The notes below the pieces were generated by a model, which made no database searches, had not been told where the DNA came from, and saw only the letters and a program-made list of their open reading frames with translations. From Naegleria lovaniensis (lineage: Eukaryota; Heterolobosea; Eutetramitea; Acrasida; Naegleriidae), in NCBI RefSeq assembly GCF_003324165.1, contig NW_025407889.1:17785-81784 (forward strand): a stretch of 64,000 nt of DNA. Reading direction: 5' to 3'. Shown here piece after piece: positions 11,859 to 21,413 of this stretch. Both the position numbers and the translations under genes were made by a program. Position 1 is the stretch's first letter; every line of letters begins with the position of its first letter.

Positions 11859-11931
11859 ATGAAGAGATGGATTTGAACCATCGACCTCGCGTTTGAACAA
11901 CACACACTCTCCCACGCTGAGCTATCTCCAT
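11859..11931 (-). tRNA. tRNA-like gene with atypical anticodon loop (copy 1)
   Basis: 73-nt cloverleaf on the minus strand. The acceptor stem is ATGGAGA paired with TCTTCAT. The A-box-like TAGCTCAGCGTGG and B-box GGTTCAAATCC match RNA polymerase III internal promoters. The T stem GATGG/CCATC is perfect, and TTTT follows the 3' end. The anticodon arm pairs TGTGT with ACGCG (two wobbles) and the seven-base loop reads TGTTCAA, so position 33 is G instead of the almost invariant U. The formal triplet would be TTC, yet the body does not look like tRNA-Glu. A similar element lies at 14779-14850. It could be a divergent functional tRNA, a pseudogene or a tRNA-derived repeat. Confidence 0.55.
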
Positions 11932-12322
11932 CAAAAAAATGTCTAAAACTAATTCTTTTACCCTCATTTCACCGTGCTCATAGGTCTCCTATGGTTATAA
12001 CATTTTTCGGATCTTTCACACACCACTCACATGTTTTCGTAATTGTAGTTTTTGGATTGTTTCAGAGTTGCTGAAAGTCGAGTCGAAGTTGAAATAAATT
12101 CTCTCAAGGGACATTGAATCGAGTGAGAATAATTGGACATGCCACAACATTGGCAAATAGCATGGTCCAACAAGAAGGGATTCATTGGTTTGCATGAGTG
12201 ACTATGTGGTGTCCAAGTACTTGAGTGGCGACCACTCGAGTTCTAACAACATTTCACTTTTCACAACGGGAACCACAAGAATGGAGGGTGGTGTCGTCTG
12301 GGTCAACGAAAATCGTCAAAAA

Positions 12323-14684
12323 ATGTGTCCACGTTTACGCCTTGTCCAATATTTGTGTTTTTTAAATCTTCTCGTTGTGTGTGTATTCCTTGCACCGGTG
12401 GTCACATGTGCCTACAGTATCACCACTATAGTAGGAACAGGAGCTCAGGGTTCAGGAGGCGATTCTGGAAACGCTTTATCTGCTCAACTGTATTGGCCAA
12501 AGGGAGTATATGAATACAATAATGAAATTTATATTGCAGATACTTATAACCATAAAATTAGAAAGGTTTCACAGACAGGTATCATTACAACCATTGCAGG
12601 AACAGGTAATCAAGGATATTCAGGAGATTTGGGACTTGCCATAAATGCTCAACTTTCACTTCCAACCTATGTGTACGTGGATTCCACAGGCGTATATGTT
12701 GCTGATGCTGGAAATAATTGTATTCGACGAATTCAGAATGATAGAATTGAAACCGTCTTTTCCACTGGACTTCAAAATCCTTTGTTCGTTAGTTTCAATT
12801 CGAATCGCGACATGTACATTGTTGACGCGGATAACAATGTCTTGAAAAAAGTTTCCAACGGTGTTGTGTCCAACGTGGTAGGTTCAGGAACGAGAGGTTT
12901 CGGTGGGGATGGCAGCTCTGCAACCTCTGCCTTGTTAGACCGACCAGCAGGTGCCTACATGTCCTCATCCTCGAATGAAATTTATATTAGTGACACTTAC
13001 AATAATAGAATTAGAAAAGTTTCATCTTCAGGTTTCATTTCCACTCTTGCAGGATCCACTCAAGGATTCAGTGGAGATGGTAACTTGGCAAGAGATGCTC
13101 GATTGGATCATCCTTCGAGATTGCTGGTCAACTCGAAAGGCGTGTTGTTTTTTGCAGACACCAATAACCATGTCATTCGAAAAATATCCGGTGATATCAT
13201 TACAACCATTGCAGGAATTGGTGGATCCAATGGATTTAATGGTGACTCGGCCAATGCTCGAAATGCTCAATTATTTTACCCTCATGACATTATGTCAAGA
13301 TGGAAGTTTTTACATTGCGGATTCTTTAAATAATAGAATTAGAATGTTACGTCCCCTCTGTAATGGAGTGGTTTCGAATGATCCATCCGTGTGCTCTGGT
13401 CGTGGCCAATGTCTCGATGAGGACACCTGTACCTGCACACAACCTTCCTTGTACGGTGGTCCATATTGTGAACTTCCCAAATGCAACAACAAGCTCTCGA
13501 ACGAGACTGGAGTCTGTAATGCCAGAGGAACTTGCTCATCACCCAATACGTGTACTTGTACTGAACCTGCCAAATTTGGAGGAAACGACTGTGAATTTCC
13601 CAAGTGTTTTGGAATTCTTCAAACGATGGCATCTACGGTGTGTAGTGGTCATGGTTCTTGCGACTCTCCAGACGTGTGTCGATGTAATGCCAAATGGACA
13701 GGTCCAGCATGTGACATGCCTATCTGTTTTGGAATGAATCAAAATGAAACGAGTAGGGTTTGTAGTGGGCGTGGAACTTGTAACGGTCCTGACCTTTGTG
13801 TCTGCAATTCAGGATTTACAGGTCAATCGTGTGAAAAGTCAATTCCTGTTCTCTTGGTCAACAAGATGTTCATTTCTCAAGGACAAACCATTACAATCAC
13901 TACCAACGAGTTGCAAGCGTCTGATCCTGTCGCCAATGACTCTCAACTTCAGTTCATTGTTAGTAACATGCTTTACGGCAGATTTGAATTGAGTTCTGTG
14001 AGTGTCAATGTTTTTTCACAACAACAGGTGAAGGATGGTCAAGTGAAATTTGTGCACACTGGAACAAACAATCAACCACCTACTTTCCAAATAACAGTTT
14101 CCAACGGTGTAGTTCAAACTTCTCAACAATCTCCTTCCATTACTTTCAATGTTGGTCCATATGTGAATGACAAGATGCTCGATCAGACCGTGCAAGTTGA
14201 TCAAGAATTCAAAATTCCAGTATCGAAAAATATGTTCATTGATCCAGATGGAGAAACTTTGACCTCTTATGCATCGTTGGAAACTGGACAACCACTTCCA
14301 AGTTGGATTAAATTTGATGAAAAGACATACTTTCTCAGTGGAAAGAGTTCAGAACCAAGTACGAACAAATTCAAATTCTACGTAGTGGATAGGGGAAATT
14401 TGAAAGCAGAATGTGTGTTTTCATTTAAGGTTGTGGCAAATTCAGGAAGTTCAGGAAATTCTGGAAACTCTGGAAATTCAGGTCTTGGAGTTGCTGATAT
14501 TGTTGGAATTGCTGTCGGTATTTCTACACCAATTCTTACGATTATTGGACTTCTTGTTGGGGGAGGAGGTATTTGGCAATGTGTTAAACATTTTAAGAAA
14601 CCAAAGTCTACTTTATCACCTGCAACGACTGAAATTTCACTTGAAGATACCTCAGCCACGGTGGCTCCAAAACCCGAAGTATGA
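12323..14684 (+). CDS. NHL-repeat / EGF-like single-pass surface receptor (reading frame interrupted)
   Basis: Starts at 12323 (TCAAAAAATG) with a signal peptide ending near VVTCA. Six NHL-type beta-propeller repeats follow, each with variants of TIAGTG..GFSGD and YIADTYNNRIRK. At about 13290-13300 the frame changes; the sixth repeat continues in another frame (DGSFYIADSLNNRIRM). Restoring a lost TG (ATGTG read as ATG) would give normal repeat spacing. Downstream are four to five EGF-like modules (VCSGRGQC..., TCTCTEP, VCSGHGSC...), a cadherin-like dystroglycan-type module (about 14165-14440), a Ser/Gly/Asn linker, one membrane helix (GIAVGISTPILTIIGLLVGG) and a short cytoplasmic tail. Probably adhesion or recognition at the cell surface. 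The break is either an assembly error or a true lesion. Confidence 0.75.
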
Positions 14685-14778
14685 AATCATCGTTTAAAAT
14701 AAATAAGAAATAGAGCCATTGTTACTGGGAAAAAGGATATGAATCCATTCCAATGAATGTTGATGTGATAAAACGAAA

Positions 14779-14850
14779 ATGAAGAGAAGGATTTGAACCA
14801 TCGACCTCGCACAGAATCGTGCACGCTCTCCCGTGCTGAGCTATCTTCAC
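14779..14850 (-). tRNA. tRNA-like gene with atypical anticodon loop (copy 2)
   Basis: 72-nt relative of the element at 11859-11931, also on the minus strand. It shares the acceptor 3' strand TCTTCAT, the A box TAGCTCAGCACGG, the B box GGTTCAAATCC and a following TTTT. The anticodon stem is strong (TGCAC with GTGCG) but encloses only six bases, GATTCT, and the T stem has one mismatch (GATGG/CCTTC). No U33 is present, so I cannot name an amino acid. It may be a decaying tRNA or a tRNA-derived RNA gene. Confidence 0.5.
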
Positions 14851-15055
14851 CAAAAAGGTTGCGCCTTATTCTGTCAACGTAACAAACTCATCTGCATTTC
14901 CATAAATGAAACAGGAATGCTCATTTCTTGTTGGAGAGGAGGTGAAAAACAAATTTGTTTTTTTATTGGAAAAGAAAATGAAGTGACAAGCTGTCAAGGC
15001 ATTTTGTTTCATCACTCCAGAGCACTCATTGACATTGAATTTCAAGCATTTTCAC

Positions 15056-15610
15056 AAATATTACTGTTACTTCACCATGAAATCAGACAGAATTTCAAAA
15101 TGAACATTGCAACTATTTTTAATGAACTCATACATTTGCTTCACATTGAACAAGCCTTTTCTTCACAACGCAATGCTAAAAATACAATGAACACAGCATA
15201 TCCCCAAAATACTGGAAATTTATTTCTTTTTCATTTTCGTCACCAAGGTCTGAGATAAAACGTTGCGATCAACGCTTACCTCTTCGCCACCTCTCAATCT
15301 TTATCAAGTCACGAGTTTGGATCACTTGATAATCAACAACCCAACTTTCAGAAATGCTCAATATCGATCGTTTTGAATTGATAACGTACCTGTGATCACT
15401 TTGTCAACCAAGGCAAAAGTTTTCGATCCAAGAAACTTCCACCAAAATATGACAAGTTATTTTTAGATGCCTAAAGTTTCTCGAACAATTCATACCAGAG
15501 TAGTTTCGACGATTTCATAGTTTTCGAAATGCTGATTCCATTTTTTTATAGATGCAATGTTCATTTTGAAACCTTGTATGATTTCATCGTGAAATGACAG
15601 TATTGTTTAT
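15056..15610. repeat. Diverged inverted repeat pair in an intergenic region
   Basis: Two arms of about 65-70 bp in opposite orientation: 15056-15124 on plus and 15542-15610 on minus. The core CAAAATGAACATTGCA (or its complement) is identical, and flanks such as ATGAAATCA also match; overall I estimate roughly 80 percent identity by eye. Between the arms is a hairpin-capable TATCAAGT...ACTTGATA (about 15302-15331). The surrounding stretch 14851-15617 has no convincing gene. It may be a mobile-element relic or a folded non-coding RNA. Confidence 0.5.
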
Positions 15611-15617
15611 CACGATC

Positions 15618-17555
15618 TTAATTATTTATAATTTCTGTTCCAATTAATCCATAATTTGTGAATATGGCATTCTTCTTTTTTCGCGTCACTCTCTTCACTG
15701 CAAATACACAATCAGTATCGGTAGGTGCCAATTTGAGAGCTTGTGAAAAACTCTGCAATGCATCATCGTACAATTCGCTCATTTCAAATAACACTCCCAA
15801 ATTATAATATCCATATGGAGAGCTAGGTTCCAATTCGATGGCTTTTGCAAAACATTCGCCAGCTTCTTGAACATGATCGGCATACATGTGACACAATCCA
15901 AGAGTGTTGTAGTAATTTTCTGTTGAATAATTTGCAAGAATATTTGGAAATTCTTGTACCAATTCATGATATCGTTGGAAATATCGAATCGCTTCATTGA
16001 AGAGAGTTTCTGATTTTTCTGAATCTTCACTTTCACTTGAATACTTGATAATGGCAAGTAAATAATAGGATTCTGCAAGATATTGATACAATCTTAATCG
16101 ATCACTGGATGACTCTACTAGCGTGGATGCTCTCTCTATGATACATTTCAATTTAATTTTACAGTTAGCGGTCGATCCACATCGCAAATGCAATTTTGCC
16201 AATTCAAACAAGGCCCTGAAATTTTGTCGATTCAATGTACATGCCAAATCCAAACTCGACTTGGCTCTTTCTAAAACTCCCAATTTTAAGTGACACATTC
16301 CAACTCGTTCATAGGCACAATCAAAGGAAGGTTCCTTAATTTGTGATGATTTGTAATATTGAATTGCATTTTGGTAGTCACATTTCCTTTCATAGTAAAG
16401 TCCAATCGCATAATGAGTGAGTGCATGATTCGTGTCCAAGCTCGATAAATACGATTGTAAATTCACATCTTGCAAATTGGTTTGATCTCCAAGAATGGTG
16501 CATAAAAACATGGCACTTTTCAATTCACCTCGATCAGCCATATCATTCGAATTGGATTCCTTTTCGAGCGCTTGCAATGACTTTTCGAAATATTGATTCG
16601 CTCGTTCGTACTGTTCGTCACACACCAACGTATGACCATAATCACGTAAAAATGTTGACTTTTCAGACAATGACGAATCCAATACAAGAGCTTCATCAAA
16701 ACATTTCAAAGCATCTCGAAAAAGTAAACCTTCTCGCAATGCACACGCCAAATACACATAAATTTGAGCCATTTTCGACTCACTTGAAAAGAATCGATTC
16801 AAAAAGTCTCGACACACACGTTCCAAATCTCCAAATTTTCGAGTCGATTTCAACTTTTCACATTCATTCAGTGTCGAATCGAAATCTTTTTCAGTGGCTT
16901 GAGTGGCAACTGTTCGTCCATTCGATCGGGCACGCATGGCACTTGGAATGACTTCTGAGAGAGAAGAATTGATCAAATTTGGAGACCCGACAGTAGGTGA
17001 AATGGAAGTAATTGTTGTTGTTGTAGGAGAGGTGTGGATCTGATTTTGACTGCTGACACTTGTTGGACTGTCCACAGAAATGATGATGGGAGATTTTGAT
17101 TTGTTTTCAATAATACGTTTGATAATGTTACTGTGCGTATTGTTGCTTTCACTGCTGCTATTATTGTTGCCAGTTATTTCAATATTATTGTCAATAACAG
17201 TTGAAGTGAAGAGTGAGAGGTCTTTTGTTTTTTGTTGTTGTTGTTCGTAAAGGTTCTCATTCTCTTCGTTCATCTGTTGTTGGTCGGTAATACTTGTGCT
17301 GTTGTTGATGTTGGAAGCAAAATTATTTTGAGTGTGACACAAAGGATTCGTGCTACGGTCATTGTTCTGTGGGGTGTCAGTTGTCATTGAAGAGGTTGTG
17401 TTTTCATGACTATTGGAGGAAGCCACAGTTGAGTGGGAATGAGCTGAGGTGGCCTTTCTAACCATCACTACTTTCTTCCGAACAATGGTTTGAGGAGGTC
17501 TTGTCGATGGAAAATCATTGGGAAGATTGGGTGTGCTTGAAGAATCGGAAGACAT
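15618..17555 (-). CDS. Tetratricopeptide-repeat (TPR) protein
   Basis: Single exon, 645 residues from ATG 17555 (GTCAAAAATG); the three codons upstream begin with TTG and are not used. The first 210 residues are low complexity (Ser, Asn, Thr and Gln runs). From about residue 220 a series of TPR helices follows, for example FRDALKCFDEALVLDSS, YERANQYFEKSLQALE, YQNAIQYYKSSQIKEPS and, near the C-terminus, AGECFAKAIELEPSSPYGYYN then YDDALQSFSQALKLAPT. These repeats act as protein-binding scaffolds. I cannot assign it to a named complex: the pattern recalls APC/C or BBS4-like TPR proteins but without a decisive signature. The 3' end lies 8 bp from the inverted-repeat arm at 15542-15610. Confidence 0.8.
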   Translation of the reverse strand: MSSDSSSTPNLPNDFPSTRPPQTIVRKKVVMVRKATSAHSHSTVASSNSHENTTSSMTTDTPQNNDRSTNPLCHTQNNFASNINNSTSITDQQQMNEENENLYEQQQQKTKDLSLFTSTVIDNNIEITGNNNSSSESNNTHSNIIKRIIENKSKSPIIISVDSPTSVSSQNQIHTSPTTTTITSISPTVGSPNLINSSLSEVIPSAMRARSNGRTVATQATEKDFDSTLNECEKLKSTRKFGDLERVCRDFLNRFFSSESKMAQIYVYLACALREGLLFRDALKCFDEALVLDSSLSEKSTFLRDYGHTLVCDEQYERANQYFEKSLQALEKESNSNDMADRGELKSAMFLCTILGDQTNLQDVNLQSYLSSLDTNHALTHYAIGLYYERKCDYQNAIQYYKSSQIKEPSFDCAYERVGMCHLKLGVLERAKSSLDLACTLNRQNFRALFELAKLHLRCGSTANCKIKLKCIIERASTLVESSSDRLRLYQYLAESYYLLAIIKYSSESEDSEKSETLFNEAIRYFQRYHELVQEFPNILANYSTENYYNTLGLCHMYADHVQEAGECFAKAIELEPSSPYGYYNLGVLFEMSELYDDALQSFSQALKLAPTDTDCVFAVKRVTRKKKNAIFTNYGLIGTEIINN

Positions 17556-17932
17556 TTTTGACAACTGGCAGGAGATGTGTTTTGATAGGATGAGGTGCTA
17601 ATAATTGCAATCTCGAGATGAGAGAATGGGTATGTTTGCGTGGAAATAGTGAGGCAGCCGAGAGATTTTTGTTTTTTGTTTCTCTTCCTTTCCCAAGAGA
17701 TCGCAAGCTAATGAACTTGCGACAAATGACAGGAGCAGCGTTGAGGTTAAGGAAGGTCTAGAATTAATTGAACGATGATTGGTTCGAATCCTCCCGATGT
17801 TGGAATGGTGAAATTGATTTTGAATAGATCAAGACAATTATGGGTTTCTTGTTTATCATCATGTTTCATACAACAAAAAGAGAGAGCAGTAAATTCATTC
17901 ATATATGATTTACAGAAAGAATACAAAAAAGA
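17556..17932. promoter_or_regulatory. Divergent intergenic region
   Basis: Shared upstream region of the TPR gene (minus) and the small gene at 17933 (plus). Short ORFs on the minus strand here have no family features. No motif was assigned. Confidence 0.35.
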
Positions 17933-18433
17933 ATGGAGCAATTATTAGCCTATTTAGAATCATCCTCCTCCTCCTCTCAATTTAAGGAAAAGAATGAAAT
18001 GAATGTTCATTCTACAACAACAACTGAAAGGAATGTTCATTATGAGAATAATGATAATGATGAATGGTCATTGGTGAATGATTCTTCTCCTCAATCAGAG
18101 AAAGAAGGTCCCACCACACTCTCCGACCAACATCTCGTTTCGTATTTACAAGAATTAAACAGCGTGCACAAGAAAAATCGAGCGCAAGATGAAAAGCCTT
18201 TATCGGAATGGAACGAATTGGACGTGATGATCTTTCTCGCCGTGCATGAGGTTCCGCAAACAGTGATTGAACAGTTTAAAGAATACAATGGAAAGAAAAT
18301 CATGATGAAATTAATGGACAGTTCTGTAGATATGACGATGGAAACGGTAGAACATCATCATGATGATGAAACCAACGAAAATTTGAAATTAATTTTGGAA
18401 TTAATTCGGAAACATGTTCAAAACATTCTTTAA
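17933..18433 (+). CDS. Small hypothetical protein, possible SAM-like helical domain
   Basis: Single exon of 166 residues, start at GAATGGAGC after an A-rich stretch. The N-terminal half is Ser/Asn/Thr-rich. The C-terminal 75 residues (from PLSEWNELDVMIFLA to the end) have the rhythm of a SAM domain: a Trp followed by DV..FL, a central hydrophobic Phe, a short ..GKKIM.KLMD element and a final long helix LILELIRKHV. SAM domains mediate oligomerisation or RNA binding, but this match is by pattern only. A His/Asp cluster (EHHHDDE) sits before the last helix. It converges on the next gene with about 30 bp between the stops. Confidence 0.5.
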   Translation: MEQLLAYLESSSSSSQFKEKNEMNVHSTTTTERNVHYENNDNDEWSLVNDSSPQSEKEGPTTLSDQHLVSYLQELNSVHKKNRAQDEKPLSEWNELDVMIFLAVHEVPQTVIEQFKEYNGKKIMMKLMDSSVDMTMETVEHHHDDETNENLKLILELIRKHVQNIL

Positions 18434-18464
18434 TCATCGTTTAACATCTTCCTAACAAGTTGAT

Positions 18465-18764
18465 TTATTCCTTTAATTCCTGACAAGCTTTCACGATTTT
18501 CTTGATAGATTCCTCTCTCAGATCAGGATATTTACGAAATAGATTTCGTTGATGCGATTGAAAAATTGTTTTTGGCGATTCATTCTTTCGTTTTACTTCA
18601 ATTTTCACAAAGATGGGATACTCATCAAGGCACACGGATTTAATAGATGCATCGGGAAACACTTGTTGGATGGCACTGATTGCTGTGGATTCTTCTTGAG
18701 TACCTCCATCACAATTCTCACAAAAAGTCACTGTGAATTCCATGGAATTGTGGTCTGATTGCAT
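18465..18764 (-). CDS. Rdx/SelW-like thioredoxin-fold protein (Cys form)
   Basis: About 99 residues from ATG 18764 (AACAAAATG); an in-frame ATG at 18854 would add 30 residues with no family resemblance. The pattern resembles the Rdx family (SelW, SelT, Rdx12): a beta strand into a CxxC site (FCENCDGGTQEE), a helix with FPDASI, then PIFVKIEVKR, and a helix ending in KYPDL near the C-terminus. Family members are small redox proteins; the Sec position is Cys here and no in-frame UGA is needed. The match is moderate because the domain is short and I compare from memory. Confidence 0.42.
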   Translation of the reverse strand: MQSDHNSMEFTVTFCENCDGGTQEESTAISAIQQVFPDASIKSVCLDEYPIFVKIEVKRKNESPKTIFQSHQRNLFRKYPDLREESIKKIVKACQELKE

Positions 18765-19261
18765 TTTGTTTGATGTTGCTGCTTCAACAAGGTTGAATTC
18801 AATGAAACCACCACCCACTCTTTGTGACCTCCAAATTGTAGGGATTACAAACATAGTTCGAACGACCCCATAACGGCATTATATTAAAAAAGCCGACAAC
18901 AACACATGTTTTTGGTTCCATCTCAATCACAGACGAGAGCTCTCAATGAATTAATTTTCAGCTCCATCACACTAACAATCATGTACGATCATTATCGAGT
19001 TTTTCAATTTTCTTCTTCCTCAATCAAATGAAAACCTCAAAGAGGTGAACAACAACAACAGATTAAAAAAATATTTCCATACGAGTTGGACCTGTGCGAT
19101 TCGTCATTCATCTTGTTAGATTATCATTTCAAAATTGGAGATCACCATCATTGCGATCTAATGATACTGTGAGAGCAAGCTTGAAAACTACTTTCCGATA
19201 CCTTGCAAATATATTTCTTTTCTGATAAATTATACATTAACAGTCAATACATTGATTCCCG
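18765..19261. promoter_or_regulatory. Divergent intergenic region
   Basis: Upstream of the Rdx-like gene (minus) and the LRR gene (plus). AT-rich with CAACAACAACA and poly-A stretches near 19040-19070. No gene or specific motif was recognised; the extra ORF residues between 18765 and 18854 may be 5' UTR. Confidence 0.35.
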
Positions 19262-21391
19262 ATGATGAAGAGTAAATTAATTGGTCTTTATTTGACGAAT
19301 CATGGGAAAAACTTTCAAGAGTACAATCATAATTTGAGATATTTGCTCGATCATTTGAACGGTGCGTCCAATAACCTTACTTTGGTATCAGAACCATCAT
19401 CATTGAGACCATTGAGTTCTGTACAATTGAAACTGCATATATTAAGCTATTCAATTTTAGAAATTTCACCCCGGACATGCCCGTCCCTCTATTGCATGAG
19501 CGGATCGGAAAAGAAGGCCAAATTGGATGAGTGTTCTCTTGCTGAAATTGAAAAATGCATTGTTAGACTTATTTACGGAAAGTTTGATTGTGAGAACAAG
19601 TTGAAAATTCGACAAATATTTCATCATTTTCGTATTTATTTAGAAACATCCAAACATGTTACTATCAAGTTTGACTCTTTGTTTGACGTCCATCTCGTGA
19701 GAATATTGTGGAGTAAGGCCAAGTCTATTCATTGCCAAAACGGAGGTTCTTCTGAGAATTTTTACTTTTCAATTCCTCAGAGAAATTACCAAGAAGTACT
19801 GAGCTGCACTGATAGTAATCACCACTCGAACAATGTTTCCGTAAATAATGTCGATCATGACAAGGACGAGCAAGAAACAGAGTTCGATAGAAAACACAAG
19901 AAACGAAAAATGCTATCCCAGCAGCACTCCAACGACGATCGCCACTCCTTAACGACTCTCCAACTTCTCAAAAATTGGTCCACTCAGTTGAAAACCTATT
20001 GCACACAATTAGAGGAATTGAAAGTGAAGCTAGATTATGATTTACTTAAATACATGATATGGAATCATGACAAATGTATTTGTCCATTGCTGAGAAATTG
20101 TGAAGCCATTATTCTTCCTGAACACTACGAGTCCATGACAACTAATGCATGCACACAAGAACTCGTCCATTCTGCAACAAGTTCCTCATCTCTTGGCCCT
20201 AATTGTCACTATAATTTTGTGACAAAATTGGAATGGATCGTGTCCCGTGAATCCACTCATCATTTCTGGGAAACGCTGAACATCATGGCGACAAATTTTC
20301 TACCACATTTTCCAAATCTAGAGTCTCTAACAATCAAGGGATTTCATGTAAATAGTTCCTCGACCTATACTACCTCTCCCTTAGGCCCGTTAATAGAATA
20401 TTATTCGAAACATTCATCCACTTGTCTAAAAAGCTTGAGTATGGACATTTGTTTTTCATTTAACTCGAAAACATGCGACGTGTTTTGGAAAGGCTTATGG
20501 AACGACATTTCGCAACTATCTTCCTTGGAGAAGTTAGAAATGAATGTTGGTGTACTCTCATGCGACAGTAGTGATATTTTACTTGTTGTAGAAGAGGCCT
20601 TTTCATTGCATGATGAGACAAATTATATTGCTCTCAATGGAATCAACAAGGATGAAAAAACTCACCACACACCATCACCACAGGTGAAAATACCCAATTT
20701 AAAAAGCATCTCAATGAGCATCAAAAAAGATGGACAAATAATTATTGACCAATCCATGCTATTAACGTTGCTCAAATACAGAGTTAAAGACTTACAAGAA
20801 ATTGACATTGATTTTCGAGTGAACAATGAAACTCAATTCTCTCAATGTTTTGAATATTGGAATTGCTTTGATACATCATTGGCTTGGTACAATATTAGAA
20901 AGCTTAAATTTTCGAATGTGAAACTGGATTCAGAAAAGTGTGACGTGCTGGGTCGGTGTCATACACTGAGGTGGCTCATTTTGAATCATGTCGAGTTTGA
21001 TTCACATGATAACGACGACGAAAAGCGCTATGTTATTGAATGTCTTGCACAATCACGATCCATTACTCATTTAGAGCTTCCATATTGCAATCTTGAAGAT
21101 TATCATTTGGAACCAATATTTTTGAATATGAATCAGCTTGAATTACTGAATTTGAAACATAACAATGTTGGACCTTTATTATTGCTAGCTCATTTAACCA
21201 AAGTAGAAATTGGCAACCCCACTTCAACTGTACGGAATAATTTGATACATTTGTATGCTTTGAATTTGGAAGGAAATTCAATGATTACTGAAGAACATAT
21301 CAACAAACTTCTGGAACACAACGAAACATTGACTTATTTAACTCCTCAAAGCAAGGATTCGTTACCTTTACCTACTTTTACATGGCAGTAA
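19262..21391 (+). CDS. Large leucine-rich-repeat-like protein
   Basis: Single exon of 709 residues. The N-terminal half has no recognised domain and contains a Lys/Arg/His-rich insert (about residues 195-225). From about residue 320, irregular leucine-rich repeats appear, such as FPNLESLTIKGF, SLEKLEMNVGVL and, clearest at the end, SITHLELPYCNLEDYHLEPIF, NQLELLNLKHNNVG and LIHLYALNLEGNSMI. Such repeats form a curved binding surface; amoeboid protists carry many LRR/F-box proteins of unknown role. The start MMKSK at 19262 follows CCCG rather than an A-run, so the true start could differ. It converges on the DUF455 gene 22 bp away. Confidence 0.7.
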   Translation: MMKSKLIGLYLTNHGKNFQEYNHNLRYLLDHLNGASNNLTLVSEPSSLRPLSSVQLKLHILSYSILEISPRTCPSLYCMSGSEKKAKLDECSLAEIEKCIVRLIYGKFDCENKLKIRQIFHHFRIYLETSKHVTIKFDSLFDVHLVRILWSKAKSIHCQNGGSSENFYFSIPQRNYQEVLSCTDSNHHSNNVSVNNVDHDKDEQETEFDRKHKKRKMLSQQHSNDDRHSLTTLQLLKNWSTQLKTYCTQLEELKVKLDYDLLKYMIWNHDKCICPLLRNCEAIILPEHYESMTTNACTQELVHSATSSSSLGPNCHYNFVTKLEWIVSRESTHHFWETLNIMATNFLPHFPNLESLTIKGFHVNSSSTYTTSPLGPLIEYYSKHSSTCLKSLSMDICFSFNSKTCDVFWKGLWNDISQLSSLEKLEMNVGVLSCDSSDILLVVEEAFSLHDETNYIALNGINKDEKTHHTPSPQVKIPNLKSISMSIKKDGQIIIDQSMLLTLLKYRVKDLQEIDIDFRVNNETQFSQCFEYWNCFDTSLAWYNIRKLKFSNVKLDSEKCDVLGRCHTLRWLILNHVEFDSHDNDDEKRYVIECLAQSRSITHLELPYCNLEDYHLEPIFLNMNQLELLNLKHNNVGPLLLLAHLTKVEIGNPTSTVRNNLIHLYALNLEGNSMITEEHINKLLEHNETLTYLTPQSKDSLPLPTFTWQ

Positions 21392-21413
21392 ATTTTCAAA
21401 GTTACTGAACTCA

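Noticed and set aside
14833-15258. A 141-residue plus-strand ORF
   Set aside because: It begins inside the tRNA-like element, has no domain or good start context and overlaps the inverted-repeat arm; treated as chance.
16421-16951. 176-residue ORF opposite the TPR gene
   Set aside because: Lies antisense to TPR codons with His/Ser-biased composition; a shadow of the real frame.
17160-17330. Short-period CAA/GTT-type repeats, which might be taken as a CRISPR array or satellite
   Set aside because: They encode Gln and Asn runs in the TPR gene; no spacer structure is present.
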